In this document: piece after piece, positions 17,216-26,929 of the stretch
Position numbering within the stretch: position 1 is the first letter of the stretch
Layout of the letters: each line of letters opens with the position of its first letter
Origin: Azospirillum endophyticum
Lineage (GTDB): Bacteria > Pseudomonadota > Alphaproteobacteria > Azospirillales > Azospirillaceae
Assembly: GCF_016595245.1 (NCBI RefSeq)
Contig: NZ_JAENHM010000044.1
Location: forward strand, 62,001-126,000
Direction of reading: 5' to 3'
Length of the DNA: 64,000 bases
The notes under the pieces: generated by a model
What the model was told of the DNA's origin: nothing
What the model saw: the letters and a program-made list of their open reading frames with translations, nothing else
Database searches by the model: none
Program-made: the position numbers and the translations under genes

Positions 17216-17962
17216 CTACCGTTCCCAGTTGCGGATGATGGCGTCGATCGTACCGTCCTTCTTGAGCGTCTCGTAGGCGGCCCGCAGCCGCTCGGCCTTC
17301 TCCGTCCGCGGTTTGGGGACGGAGATGTAGCGGGGGACCATGGCCAGGGGCTTGGAGAGGATCTTGACCGAACCGGTTCGCCCCTCATTGTCGGCAAGAT
17401 AGCGAAGCACCTGCAGGTCGCCGGCGATGGCATCGACGCGGCCGAGAAGCAGGCGCCGGAACGAGACGACGTTGCTGCTGCTTTCGATCTTCTCGAACAG
17501 GCCGGACTTGTCGAACTCCGGCGTGTATTCGAAGCCTTCGACGACGCCGATCCGCAGCCCGCGCAGATCCTCGATGCGCGTGTAGTCGATCTCCGAATCG
17601 CTGCGGACCATGAGGACGGTAGCCCCGACCCGGTAGGGGCCGATCAGATGGCCGCGCTCCAGCCGGCGGGGCGAGGTGAAGAACTGAAAGGCGACATCCA
17701 CCTCGTTCTCGTCATGGGCGCGCACCACTTCGGGCCAGGTCATGGGGCGATGGACCGGATAAACGCCGATCTCCTTCAGCATGGCTTCGACGATCTCGGT
17801 GTCCATTCCCGTCCGCTTGCCGCGCAGGGTGAAATTGTAGGGCGGGAAGAAGTCCTCGGAGGCGACCAGCCAATTCTCGGCGCGTGCCGGGGTCGCGGCG
17901 GTGAACAATGCGGTGGCGACCAGCATCGCCGCACATCCCAGGACTATGCGCAGCCCTGTCAT
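17216..17962 (-). CDS. Periplasmic amino-acid-type substrate-binding protein (SBP_bac_3)
   Basis: The 248 residues start with a signal peptide (hydrophobic to about residue 25, cleaved near ARAE). The mature protein has the family-3 pattern: EDFFPPYNF, RGKRTGMDTEIVEAML, GLRIGVVEG and a C-terminal KDGTIDAIIRNW. No permease or ATPase gene is next to it, so it is an orphan that may feed a transporter elsewhere or serve as a sensor module. ATG 17962 begins the signal peptide directly; ATG 18012 would add 16 residues. Confidence 0.82.
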   Translation of the reverse strand: MTGLRIVLGCAAMLVATALFTAATPARAENWLVASEDFFPPYNFTLRGKRTGMDTEIVEAMLKEIGVYPVHRPMTWPEVVRAHDENEVDVAFQFFTSPRRLERGHLIGPYRVGATVLMVRSDSEIDYTRIEDLRGLRIGVVEGFEYTPEFDKSGLFEKIESSSNVVSFRRLLLGRVDAIAGDLQVLRYLADNEGRTGSVKILSKPLAMVPRYISVPKPRTEKAERLRAAYETLKKDGTIDAIIRNWER

Positions 17963-18166
17963 GATCTGGCTTTTTCCGCCTGGACTCTGGAGATCGTTGC
18001 GCCTGGGATTCATTGGATCTGCCGACAAGCCGGAGTTACGAAGGGGGCGCTTCTCGGGAGAAGCGGGAGGCGTGTGCTCCGCGAGTGGTACATCGGCAGC
18101 CTCCGGCTGGGAAAGGACTGTTTGTCGGGAACGTGCCGCGCCGTCGCGCATCGACGGCAAAAGCGC

Positions 18167-18195
18167 TTGACCACGTTAAATAGGAGTCCTATCTT
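18167..18195 (+). promoter_or_regulatory. Sigma-70-type promoter with internal operator, leaderless MarR gene
   Basis: TTGACC and TATCTT are separated by 17 bp. The 13-bp perfect palindrome ATAGGAGTCCTAT (18180-18192) lies between and over the -10 box, so a bound dimer would block polymerase. The expected transcription start is within 1-2 nt of the ATG at 18203, implying a leaderless mRNA. Confidence 0.6.
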
Positions 18196-18202
18196 TATCT
18201 GC

Positions 18203-18847
18203 ATGGATCACGCTTCCAATCCCGACCCCGTTCCGACACGCCTGCGCGAGGGCTTCGAACGCATCGCGCTGGTGCTGCGCGCCGATCTCTGGTCGGCGGC
18301 GGGCATGGCGGGGCTCAACCCCACCCAGGCGCAGGTGCTGGCCCTTCTGTCCGCCCGGCCCGACGGCCTGCGCCCCAAGGAGATCGCCGCGCATCTGGCG
18401 GTTTCGGCACCCAGCATGGCCGACACGCTCGCCGCGCTGGAACGCAAGGCTTTGCTGCGGCGCACGCCCGATCCCGCCGATGCGCGGGCACTCATCGCCC
18501 GGCTGACGGAGGACGGCTTGGCCGCCGGCCGCAGCCTTGCCTCCGCGGCCTCGCAGGTCGCGGCGGCGCTGTCTCAGCTGTCCGCCGCCGAACAGGCCGG
18601 GCTGCTGCGGGCGCAGATCAAGCTCATCCGGGCCTTGCAGTTGGCCGGGGCCATCCCGGTCCAGCGCCTGTGCGTGAGTTGCCGCCATTTCCGGCCGAAC
18701 GCCCATCCGGGCGAGGCCGCCGCCCATCACTGTGATTTCGTGAACGCCGCCATCGGCGACCGGGACCTCCGGCTCGATTGCGGCGAGCATGAAGAGGCTG
18801 ATCCTGCCGTCCAGGCTGCCACCTGGACGGATTTCACCCAAGGATAG
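18203..18847 (+). CDS. MarR family regulator with C-terminal cysteine cluster
   Basis: The 214 residues contain a MarR winged helix (NPTQAQVLALLSARPDGLRPKEIAAHLA then a recognition helix and PDPADARA wing). An unusual tail follows, with CVSC (C157, C160), HHC (C177) and LDC (C193) plus several His. That spacing suggests a zinc or iron-sulfur site able to sense redox state or metal. The gene appears leaderless and self-regulated. Downstream genes on the same strand are a periplasmic protein and an AhpD-like protein, which are probable targets. Confidence 0.83.
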   Translation: MDHASNPDPVPTRLREGFERIALVLRADLWSAAGMAGLNPTQAQVLALLSARPDGLRPKEIAAHLAVSAPSMADTLAALERKALLRRTPDPADARALIARLTEDGLAAGRSLASAASQVAAALSQLSAAEQAGLLRAQIKLIRALQLAGAIPVQRLCVSCRHFRPNAHPGEAAAHHCDFVNAAIGDRDLRLDCGEHEEADPAVQAATWTDFTQG

Positions 18848-18918
18848 CCGCCCCTCCAAGCCCAACCGTCAGAGTCCCTGGCCATCAGGGCTCAAGCATC
18901 AGGAAGGAAAGCTTCATC

Positions 18919-19638
18919 ATGGTCTTCCACACTCCACGGGGCATCGGCCTCGTGGCGACGGCCCTCTGCTGCCTGTCGACGGCCGCTGCGGCACATGGGA
19001 TCAAGACCCCTGCCGACCAAGCGGTGACGGCCTCGTTCGACATCGTCGAAACGCGGATCGTCAGCGATCATGGCCACGCCGTCTTCAGCACCCGCGTCCG
19101 CGCCGATGCCGGCAAGGCGACGCCTCAGGCCACCGGCAAGTTCGAGGGATCCGAGGTTTACGCCTATGTCTGGCCGACCTCCCTCGACTCCGCCGACGTC
19201 GGTTTCGAGAAGGACCAGGGCATCGTCGCCTTGGCGGTCACCTTCCACCCCGATTTCGACGATGCCGCCCGTGGCGAGAAGAACCGCGACCGCTGGCATT
19301 CGCACTGGGTCGTCCTCAACGAGGACAAGGCCTGCCCGGGCGGGCTGAAGGTCAAGGACATCCCCGAGGGCACCAAGCCCAGGCTGCCGGAAACCTGGCC
19401 CGGCGCCCCGATCCTGATCGACAGCCCGGACTACAGGACGGACCTCAAGGCCGATCTGGTCGAGGTTCATATTCCGCTGGAGAAAATCGGTGCGATCGCC
19501 ACCGCATCCTTCGACGGCGTGACCGCCGGATTGCGGATCAACGCCAACCTGCACGCGCCGCTGCTGTGCATCACCAACATCCACAAGGTCGCATCCGGCA
19601 ACTTGTCGCTGCCGGGCAAGGTCGTTCCCGCGAAATAG
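18919..19638 (+). CDS. Periplasmic protein of unknown function
   Basis: The 239 residues start with a clear signal peptide ending near AAAAHG. The mature part is rich in beta-strand-like segments with EGSEVYAYVWPTSLD, RWHSHWVVLN and KACPGGLKV, and two Cys (one in each half of the protein) could form a disulfide. I do not recognise the family. It lies between the Cys-cluster MarR and the AhpD-like gene and shares with the latter an almost identical leader sequence, so it probably belongs to the same redox-responsive unit. Confidence 0.75.
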   Translation: MVFHTPRGIGLVATALCCLSTAAAAHGIKTPADQAVTASFDIVETRIVSDHGHAVFSTRVRADAGKATPQATGKFEGSEVYAYVWPTSLDSADVGFEKDQGIVALAVTFHPDFDDAARGEKNRDRWHSHWVVLNEDKACPGGLKVKDIPEGTKPRLPETWPGAPILIDSPDYRTDLKADLVEVHIPLEKIGAIATASFDGVTAGLRINANLHAPLLCITNIHKVASGNLSLPGKVVPAK

Positions 19639-19679
19639 ATCGGGAACGATGGAAGCGGCCCGGCGACTGCCATCGCCGG
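19622..19679 (+). terminator. Two tandem stem-loops between the periplasmic-protein and AhpD-like genes
   Basis: The first stem, TCGTTCCCG/CGGGAACGA with a 10-nt loop (19622-19649), spans the stop codon. The second, CCGGCGA/TCGCCGG with a 6-nt loop, is at 19660-19679. Neither has a T-run, so attenuation or mRNA stabilisation is as likely as termination. Confidence 0.4.
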
Positions 19680-19725
19680 ACCGCCGGTATACCCCCCTCC
19701 AAGCATCAGAGAAGGATAAATCATC

Positions 19726-20271
19726 ATGGCACACGTCAATCTCGTCGATCCAGCCTCGTCATCCGCCGCCGTCAAGCCGACGCTCGACCGGATCAAGGGC
19801 GCCTTCGGCGTCGTCCCCAACATGTTCAAGGCCGTCGCGAACTCGCCGGCCGCGCTCGCCAGCATGTGGGGCTCGTTCGGCGCTCTCGGCCAGGGCAAGC
19901 TCGGCACGAAGCTCGGCGAACAGATCGCCGTGGCGGTCGCCGACCGCAACGACTGCCACTACTGCCTCGCCGCCCATACCCTGCTCGGTCAGAAGGCCGG
20001 GGTCAGCGGGGCGGAGATGGCCGAGGCGCAGCGCGGCCGGTCATCCGATCCCAAAACGGCGGCGGCGCTCGCCTTCGCCGTGAAGCTGGTCGAGAACCGC
20101 GCAGGCGTCGATGCCGCCGACGTCGCGGCCCTGCGCGAGGTCGGCTTCGACGATGAGGCGATCGTCGAGATCCTCGCCCATGTCGCGCTGAATCTCTACA
20201 CCAACTACGTGAACGTCGCCCTGGACGTGCCGGTCGACTTCCCCGGAGTAAAGCTCTCGCGCGGCGCCTGA
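19726..20271 (+). CDS. AhpD-like carboxymuconolactone decarboxylase family protein
   Basis: The 181 residues match the AhpD-like alkylhydroperoxidase core. The redox motif is NDCHYCLAAH (C77-x2-C80, with H84), followed by helices with AALAFAVKLV and VEILAHVALNLYTNYVN. A CxxC-x3-H motif of this kind supports peroxidase or disulfide-reductase activity. Together with the MarR and the periplasmic protein it makes a three-gene redox-linked unit. The start follows AGAAGGA. Confidence 0.87.
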   Translation: MAHVNLVDPASSSAAVKPTLDRIKGAFGVVPNMFKAVANSPAALASMWGSFGALGQGKLGTKLGEQIAVAVADRNDCHYCLAAHTLLGQKAGVSGAEMAEAQRGRSSDPKTAAALAFAVKLVENRAGVDAADVAALREVGFDDEAIVEILAHVALNLYTNYVNVALDVPVDFPGVKLSRGA

Positions 20272-20283
20272 CCGCCGGGGGGT

Positions 20284-20307
20284 GGCCGGAGCCGTCGCGG
20301 TCCGGCC
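20284..20307. terminator. Stem-loop between convergent genes
   Basis: GGCCGGA and TCCGGCC arms flank a 10-nt loop between the AhpD-like gene and the acyl-CoA ligase gene, with no T-run. Confidence 0.4.
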
Positions 20308-20333
20308 GTCCTTACCCGTCCTCCCATGCGCCG

Positions 20334-22043
<1,710 letters not shown>

Positions 22044-22145
22044 GGTCGCGCTCCTCCGGAATTCGTTCTTGAGCGCAGCAGTTGAGGTGGCTGCGCATTC
22101 CGGTACTGAACCCATACCGACCCGTATTGTCGATACCTCTCCCGG

Positions 22146-22754
22146 TTAAATCTCCGCGCCGAGATCGAGTTGCCCGCCGCCCGCCGCGGCCCGCGCGAGG
22201 CCGGCATAGTGGCGGACGTCGAAGGCGATGAACTCCACCTCCGCGTCGGTGACGTCGCGCAGGTGCCTGGCCGGGCTGCCGGCCCAGAGCTGGCGGGCGG
22301 GGATGCGCTTGCGCGGGGTCAGCACGGCGCCGGCGGCCAGCATGGCGCCGCTTTCCACCACCGCTCCGTCCAGCACGATCGCGCCGATTCCGACCAGGCA
22401 GCCGTCCGCCAGCGTGCAGCCATGCATCCGCACGCCATGGCCGATCACCACGTCGGCACCGATGATCGTGGGATACTCGTTCAGCATGACGTGGACGATG
22501 GTGCCGTCCTGGATGTTGGTGCGCGGCCCGACCGTGATGCTGTGGTCGTCGCCGCGCAACACGCAGCCGTACCAGACGCTGGCTTCCGTCCCGATGGTGA
22601 CGTCGCCGACCACCACCGCGCCGGGGGCGACGTAGGCGTCGGCGGCGATGCGCGGCCACACCCCCTTGACGGGCCGGATGATGGCGCCGGGGTGGCGGGC
22701 GAGCAGGGCCTTCCCGGTTTCGAAGACGGTCTCGGTTGCGCTCTCGGTGGTCAT
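22146..22754 (-). CDS. Gamma-carbonic-anhydrase-like hexapeptide protein
   Basis: The 202 residues form left-handed beta-helix turns (GAVVVGDVTIGTEASVWYGCVLRGD). The three expected metal-binding His are in VHV and GHGVRMHG. Such proteins are called gamma-class carbonic anhydrase or PaaY-like; PaaY-type proteins hydrolyse stalled CoA thioesters. Since it lies among CoA-dependent catabolic genes, a thioesterase-like or housekeeping role is at least as likely as carbonic anhydrase activity. Confidence 0.83.
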   Translation of the reverse strand: MTTESATETVFETGKALLARHPGAIIRPVKGVWPRIAADAYVAPGAVVVGDVTIGTEASVWYGCVLRGDDHSITVGPRTNIQDGTIVHVMLNEYPTIIGADVVIGHGVRMHGCTLADGCLVGIGAIVLDGAVVESGAMLAAGAVLTPRKRIPARQLWAGSPARHLRDVTDAEVEFIAFDVRHYAGLARAAAGGGQLDLGAEI

Positions 22755-22798
22755 TGCTTCTTGTCCTTAAATCAGGGCCTGCCCGGTCTTTGCGCCGG

Positions 22799-24046
22799 TC
22801 AGGAGGCGAGCCGTTCCGCTTCCCCTTCTTTCGTCGAGGCCGGATCGGCGACCACGCCGGCGGCGAGCAGCCGGTCGATGTCGGCCCGAGTGTAGCCCAG
22901 TTCCGCCAGCAGCGTCGCGCTCTGCGCGCCCACCGGCGGCAGGGCCATGCGCGGACCAAGCCGGCGGCCGTCGAGCGTCAGCGGCAGCAGCGGGACGCGG
23001 GTTTCCCCGCCGGTTTCGGTGACGATGGGGGCGAGGCCGCCGCTCTGGTTCAGGTGGGGATCGTCGAACAGCTCCTCCGGCCGGTTGATCGGGGCATAGG
23101 GCAGGCCGTTGCGTTCGAACAGACAGGATATCTCGGCTTTGCCATAGGTGGCGAGGCGGCGGCGGATTTCCGGCAGCATCCAGTCGCGGGCGTGGCAGCG
23201 CTTGGTGTTGCCGTCCAGCCTGGGGTCGGCGGCCAGGTCGTCGAAGCCGAAGGCGGTGCAGAAGGTCCGCCACTGCACGTCGCTGACCACGCCGAGGAAG
23301 ATCTGCTCGCCGTCCTTCACCTCGAAGGTGTCGTAGATGCTGAAGGCGGCGATGCGCTCGGGGAAGGGGGGCGGGGCCTCGCCGGTCACGGCGAACTGCT
23401 GCATGTGCTGGGCCGACAGCAGGACGCAGGTCTCGAACAGCCCGGACTGGATGTCCTGGCCGCGGCCGGTGGCGTCGCGGGTGCGCAGCGCCGCCAGGAT
23501 GCCGATCACCCCGAACATGCCGCCCATGATGTCGTTGACCGAGCTGCCGGCGCGCAGCGGCCGGCCGGTCGGGCCGGTCATGTAGGCGAGCCCGGCCATC
23601 ATCTGCACCACCTCGTCCAGCGCCGTGCGCTTCTCATAGGGGCCGGGCAGGAAGCCCTTCAGCGACAGGGTGATGATGCGCGGATTGCGCGCTTGGAGAC
23701 TGGCGTAGTCGAGGCCGTAGCGCGCCATCAGGCCGGGCCGGAAATTCTCCAGCACCACGTCGGCGGTGTCGACCAGCTTGTGGATTGCGGCCAGCCCGTC
23801 GGGGCTGTTCAGGTCGACGGCCAGCGACTGCTTGTTGCGGTTGAAGGTGCGGAAGAAGCCGGCGGCGGCCCCCGGCAGGGCGCGGGTCTTGTCGCCGGTC
23901 ACCGGCTCCACCTTGACGACGTCGGCGCCGAGGTCGCCCAGGATCATGCCGCAGGTCGGCCCCATCACCATGTGGGAGAATTCGACGACGCGGATGCCGG
24001 AAAGCGGAAGATCGGCCGGCGGCGGGGCGGTATTGCTGTCAGGCAT
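22799..24046 (-). CDS. CaiB/BaiF (family III) CoA-transferase
   Basis: The 415 residues have the family start (LSGIRVVEFSHMVMGPTCGMILGDLGADVVKVE), FRTFNRNKQSLAVDL, VLENFRPGLM and a catalytic Asp near residue 170 in SSVNDIMGG. The start overlaps the end of the HMG-CoA lyase gene by 8 bp. Human succinate:hydroxymethylglutarate CoA-transferase belongs to this family, so together with the lyase it may activate 3-hydroxy-3-methylglutarate or a related dicarboxylate. The actual donor and acceptor cannot be read from sequence. Confidence 0.88.
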   Translation of the reverse strand: MPDSNTAPPPADLPLSGIRVVEFSHMVMGPTCGMILGDLGADVVKVEPVTGDKTRALPGAAAGFFRTFNRNKQSLAVDLNSPDGLAAIHKLVDTADVVLENFRPGLMARYGLDYASLQARNPRIITLSLKGFLPGPYEKRTALDEVVQMMAGLAYMTGPTGRPLRAGSSVNDIMGGMFGVIGILAALRTRDATGRGQDIQSGLFETCVLLSAQHMQQFAVTGEAPPPFPERIAAFSIYDTFEVKDGEQIFLGVVSDVQWRTFCTAFGFDDLAADPRLDGNTKRCHARDWMLPEIRRRLATYGKAEISCLFERNGLPYAPINRPEELFDDPHLNQSGGLAPIVTETGGETRVPLLPLTLDGRRLGPRMALPPVGAQSATLLAELGYTRADIDRLLAAGVVADPASTKEGEAERLAS

Positions 24047-24971
24047 GGACGGGGCTCCGGTGGAAATGCTTGGGCAGGCCGGCGGCGGCGATCTTGCCGT
24101 GCAGCGTCTGGCCCGGAAGAAGGGTGGCGAGCAGGCGCTGCGCCCCGATCAGGGCGTCCAGGTCGATGCCGGTGTCGAAGCCCATCGACTCCAGCATGAA
24201 GGCGAGATCCTCGGTGGCGACGTTGCCGCTGGCGCCTGGGGCGTGCGGGCAGCCGCCGAGCCCGCCGAGCGAGGCGTCGAACTCGCGGATGCCGATGTCC
24301 AGCACGGCGAGGCAGTTGGCGAGGCCGAGGCCGCGGGTGTCGTGGAAATGGGCGCTCCGCAGCCGGTCGCCGGCGATGTCCCGCACCCGCTTGTAGAGGC
24401 GGCGGACCTGCGCCGGGTCGGCATAGCCGACGGTATCGGCCAGCGCCACGCGGTCGGCCCCGGCCTCCAGGCAGGCCTCTGCGAGGCGGACCACCTCGTC
24501 CTCCGGCACCTCGCCCTGGATGGTGCAGCCGAAGGCGGTGGAGATGCCGGCGTCGATGCGGGTCTTGTAACCGCCCTCGTCGCGGCCGCGGCAGACGCGG
24601 GCCAGTTCCTCCACCGACTCCTCGCGGGTCTTGCGGATGTTGGCGCGGCTGTGCGCCTCGCTGGCCGACAGCGGCAGGACGATGACGTCGGAACCGGCGG
24701 CGAGCGCCGCCATGGCGCCTTTCAGGTTGGGGGCCAGCGTGTGGACGATGACGTCCGGCAGCGCACGGGCACCGGCCACCACCGCGGCCGCGTCCGCCAT
24801 CTGCGGCAGCAGCTTGGGCGGAACGAAGGAGGCGGCTTCGAAGCGGCGGATTCCGGCGCGGTGTTCGGCCTCCAGCCAGCGCAGCTTGTCGGCGGTCGGC
24901 ATGACGCGGTCGAGGATCTGGAGACCGTCGCGCAGGCCGACCTCGACGATGGTCACGGGGGCTTTCGTCAT
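24039..24971 (-). CDS. mvaB: Hydroxymethylglutaryl-CoA lyase family protein
   Basis: The 310 residues show all HMG-CoA lyase hallmarks: EVGLRDGLQ with catalytic Arg and Asp, the metal-binding HxH in SAHFHDTRG, and the signature GGLGGCPHAPGASGNV with the catalytic Cys. The enzyme cleaves 3-hydroxy-3-methylglutaryl-CoA to acetyl-CoA and acetoacetate. Related lyases act on other 3-hydroxyacyl-CoAs, so the exact substrate is open. GGAGG lies 9 nt before the ATG. It is flanked by the CoA-transferase and the TRAP transporter. Confidence 0.88.
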   Translation of the reverse strand: MTKAPVTIVEVGLRDGLQILDRVMPTADKLRWLEAEHRAGIRRFEAASFVPPKLLPQMADAAAVVAGARALPDVIVHTLAPNLKGAMAALAAGSDVIVLPLSASEAHSRANIRKTREESVEELARVCRGRDEGGYKTRIDAGISTAFGCTIQGEVPEDEVVRLAEACLEAGADRVALADTVGYADPAQVRRLYKRVRDIAGDRLRSAHFHDTRGLGLANCLAVLDIGIREFDASLGGLGGCPHAPGASGNVATEDLAFMLESMGFDTGIDLDALIGAQRLLATLLPGQTLHGKIAAAGLPKHFHRSPVHA

Positions 24972-24988
24972 GGCAAGGGTCCTCCGTT

Positions 24989-25015
24989 CGGATGCGCCGG
25001 AACGGGGCGCATCCG
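24989..25015 (-). terminator. Intercistronic stem-loop between TRAP and HMG-CoA lyase genes
   Basis: Perfect 10-bp arms CGGATGCGCC and GGCGCATCCG flank a 7-nt loop inside a leftward operon. It could attenuate read-through or protect the upstream transporter mRNA from decay. Confidence 0.45.
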
Positions 25016-25057
25016 GTGGAAACGGGATGAGGGAAGTCGGAACCGCCTAAGGGGCGG

Positions 25058-26341
25058 TCAGATGCCGAAGCCTGCGGCTTGCGGCAGCCAGAGCGACAGC
25101 GACGGGAACAGCCAGATGATGAACAAACCGGCCATCATCAGCAGCACATAGGGCAGGGCGCCGCGCGTGACCTCCGCCAGGGAGGAGGTCGTGATGCCCT
25201 TGATGACGAACAGGTTCATGCCGACCGGCGGGGTGATCAGCGCCAGTTCCAGGTTGATCATCAGCATCACGCCGTACCAGATCGGGTTGATGCCGAGCGC
25301 GGTCATCACCGGCAGGATGATCGGCGTGGTGATCAGGATGATGGCGATGGTCTCCAGGAACATGCCCAGGATGAAGATCGCCGCCATCACCGCCAGGATG
25401 AAGCCGCTCTGCGACAGCCCGAGCGTCGTTACCGTTTCCATGATCTGCGCCGGCAGGCGGATGATGGTGATGGCATGACCGAACATGCCGGCGGCGGCGA
25501 TGATCATGAACAGCATGGCGCTGGTCCGCATCGTCTGCACGCCGCAATCCAGCAGGTCGGCGACGGTGACGTTGCGGTAGACCAGCAGCGCCACCGCCAG
25601 CGCATAGACTGCGCCGACCGCCGCGGCCTCGCCGGCGGTGAAGACGCCGAGATAGATGCCGCCCAGGATCAGCGGCGGCATCATCACCGCCCAGATCGAT
25701 TTGCGGAAGGCGGAAGCGACGGTGCGGAAACCGGGCCAGGGCTGCGACTGCACGCTTTCCTGCCCCCTGGCCTGCAGCCAGCTGTAGCCGGCGAAGATCA
25801 CCGCCATCAGCAGCCCGGGGATGATGCCGGCCAGGAACAGGGCGCCGATCGAGGCGTCGGTGACGATGGCATAGAGGATCATCGGTCCCGACGGCGGGAT
25901 CAGGATGCCCAGCGTGCCGCCGGCGGCGATCAGCCCGTAGGTGTCGCGCTGGCGGTAGCCGTAGCGCTTCATCTGCGGGATGGAGATCGAGCCGATGGTC
26001 AGCGCCGTGGCCACCGAGGAGCCGGAGATGGTCGAGAAGATGGTGCAGGACAGGATGGTGGCGAAGCTGAGCCCGCCCTTGATATGCCCCACCAGCGTGT
26101 TCGACATCTCGTAGAGGTCGTCGACCACCTTGGCCTTGATCATGATGTGCGCCATGAAGGCGAACATCGGAATGGTGGCGAGCAACGGGTTGTTCAGGCT
26201 GGCGAACACCGCGTCGGCCATGCTGTCGACGCTGCCTTCGAACAGGGCCAGGACGCCGAGCGAGGTGAGGGAGAGCGCCGCGAAGATCGGCATGCCGCTG
26301 AACAGCAGGAGCAGCAGCGCGCCAAGGATCAGGAACGTCAT
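25058..26341 (-). CDS. TRAP transporter large permease (DctM type)
   Basis: The 427-residue protein is hydrophobic throughout with about 12 membrane segments. Family features include SGMPIFAALSL, the SGSSVATALTIGSISIPQM loop and LGILIPPSGPMILYAI. It forms the ion-coupled channel of a TRAP importer with the small subunit and the binding protein upstream. The small-subunit stop and this start overlap as TGATG. The longer upstream frame is an artefact of the small-subunit coding region. Confidence 0.92.
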   Translation of the reverse strand: MTFLILGALLLLLFSGMPIFAALSLTSLGVLALFEGSVDSMADAVFASLNNPLLATIPMFAFMAHIMIKAKVVDDLYEMSNTLVGHIKGGLSFATILSCTIFSTISGSSVATALTIGSISIPQMKRYGYRQRDTYGLIAAGGTLGILIPPSGPMILYAIVTDASIGALFLAGIIPGLLMAVIFAGYSWLQARGQESVQSQPWPGFRTVASAFRKSIWAVMMPPLILGGIYLGVFTAGEAAAVGAVYALAVALLVYRNVTVADLLDCGVQTMRTSAMLFMIIAAAGMFGHAITIIRLPAQIMETVTTLGLSQSGFILAVMAAIFILGMFLETIAIILITTPIILPVMTALGINPIWYGVMLMINLELALITPPVGMNLFVIKGITTSSLAEVTRGALPYVLLMMAGLFIIWLFPSLSLWLPQAAGFGI

Positions 26342-26916
26342 CAATGGCCTCCCGTCCGCTCGTCCGGCTCGTTGCTGGCAAGGGTCCCGACCAGCTTGGC
26401 GAAGGCGACGATCCCCAGCAGGGCGGCGCCGACGGGAAGCGTGGCCTGCGGAATCCACAGGGGCAGTTCCAACTGGCCGGAGGAGTAGGCGTCGAAATCG
26501 TAGGAGAAGGCGGCGGTGTGCCAGCCGGTGCGGACCAGCAGCACGGCGAAGACCACCACCGCCAGGTTCGCCCAGGCATCCAGCCAGCGCCGGCCCCGCG
26601 GTCCGACCAGGCCCATGATCAGGTCGATGCGAATATGGTGCCCGGTGCGCAACGCTTCGGCGGCGCCGGCCATCACCATGGCGACGACCATGAAGCCGCA
26701 GGCCTCGTCCACGCCCTCCAGCGGATGGCCCACGACATAGCGGGCGACCACCCCGGCCGTGGTCAGGGCGAGGACGACGACGATCAGCAGGATGCTCAGT
26801 GCGCCGCCGATGCGCGACAGGACCGATGCGGTGCCGGTCAGCAGGCGCAGGGCGCCGTGGGAGGATGCCTTGCCGCTTGCGCGGGCGACCGCCTCGGGGG
26901 TGGACATGCTGCTCAT
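26341..26916 (-). CDS. TRAP transporter small permease (DctQ type)
   Basis: The 191 residues have four predicted membrane helices and the DctQ pattern (TTAGVVARYVVGHPLEGVDEACGFMVVAMVMAG, then HIRIDLI). The ATG at 26916 is preceded by GGGGAGG with 6-nt spacing, and further upstream the frame overlaps the binding-protein gene without similarity. It lies 13 bp after the binding-protein gene and is coupled to the large permease. Confidence 0.9.
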   Translation of the reverse strand: MSSMSTPEAVARASGKASSHGALRLLTGTASVLSRIGGALSILLIVVVLALTTAGVVARYVVGHPLEGVDEACGFMVVAMVMAGAAEALRTGHHIRIDLIMGLVGPRGRRWLDAWANLAVVVFAVLLVRTGWHTAAFSYDFDAYSSGQLELPLWIPQATLPVGAALLGIVAFAKLVGTLASNEPDERTGGH

Positions 26917-26929
26917 GGCCGGCCTCCCC

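Noticed and set aside
18919..19638. YceI-type lipid-binding protein as identity of the periplasmic protein
   Set aside because: Size and position beside an AhpD-like gene suggested it, but the sequence lacks the YceI strand pattern and motifs.
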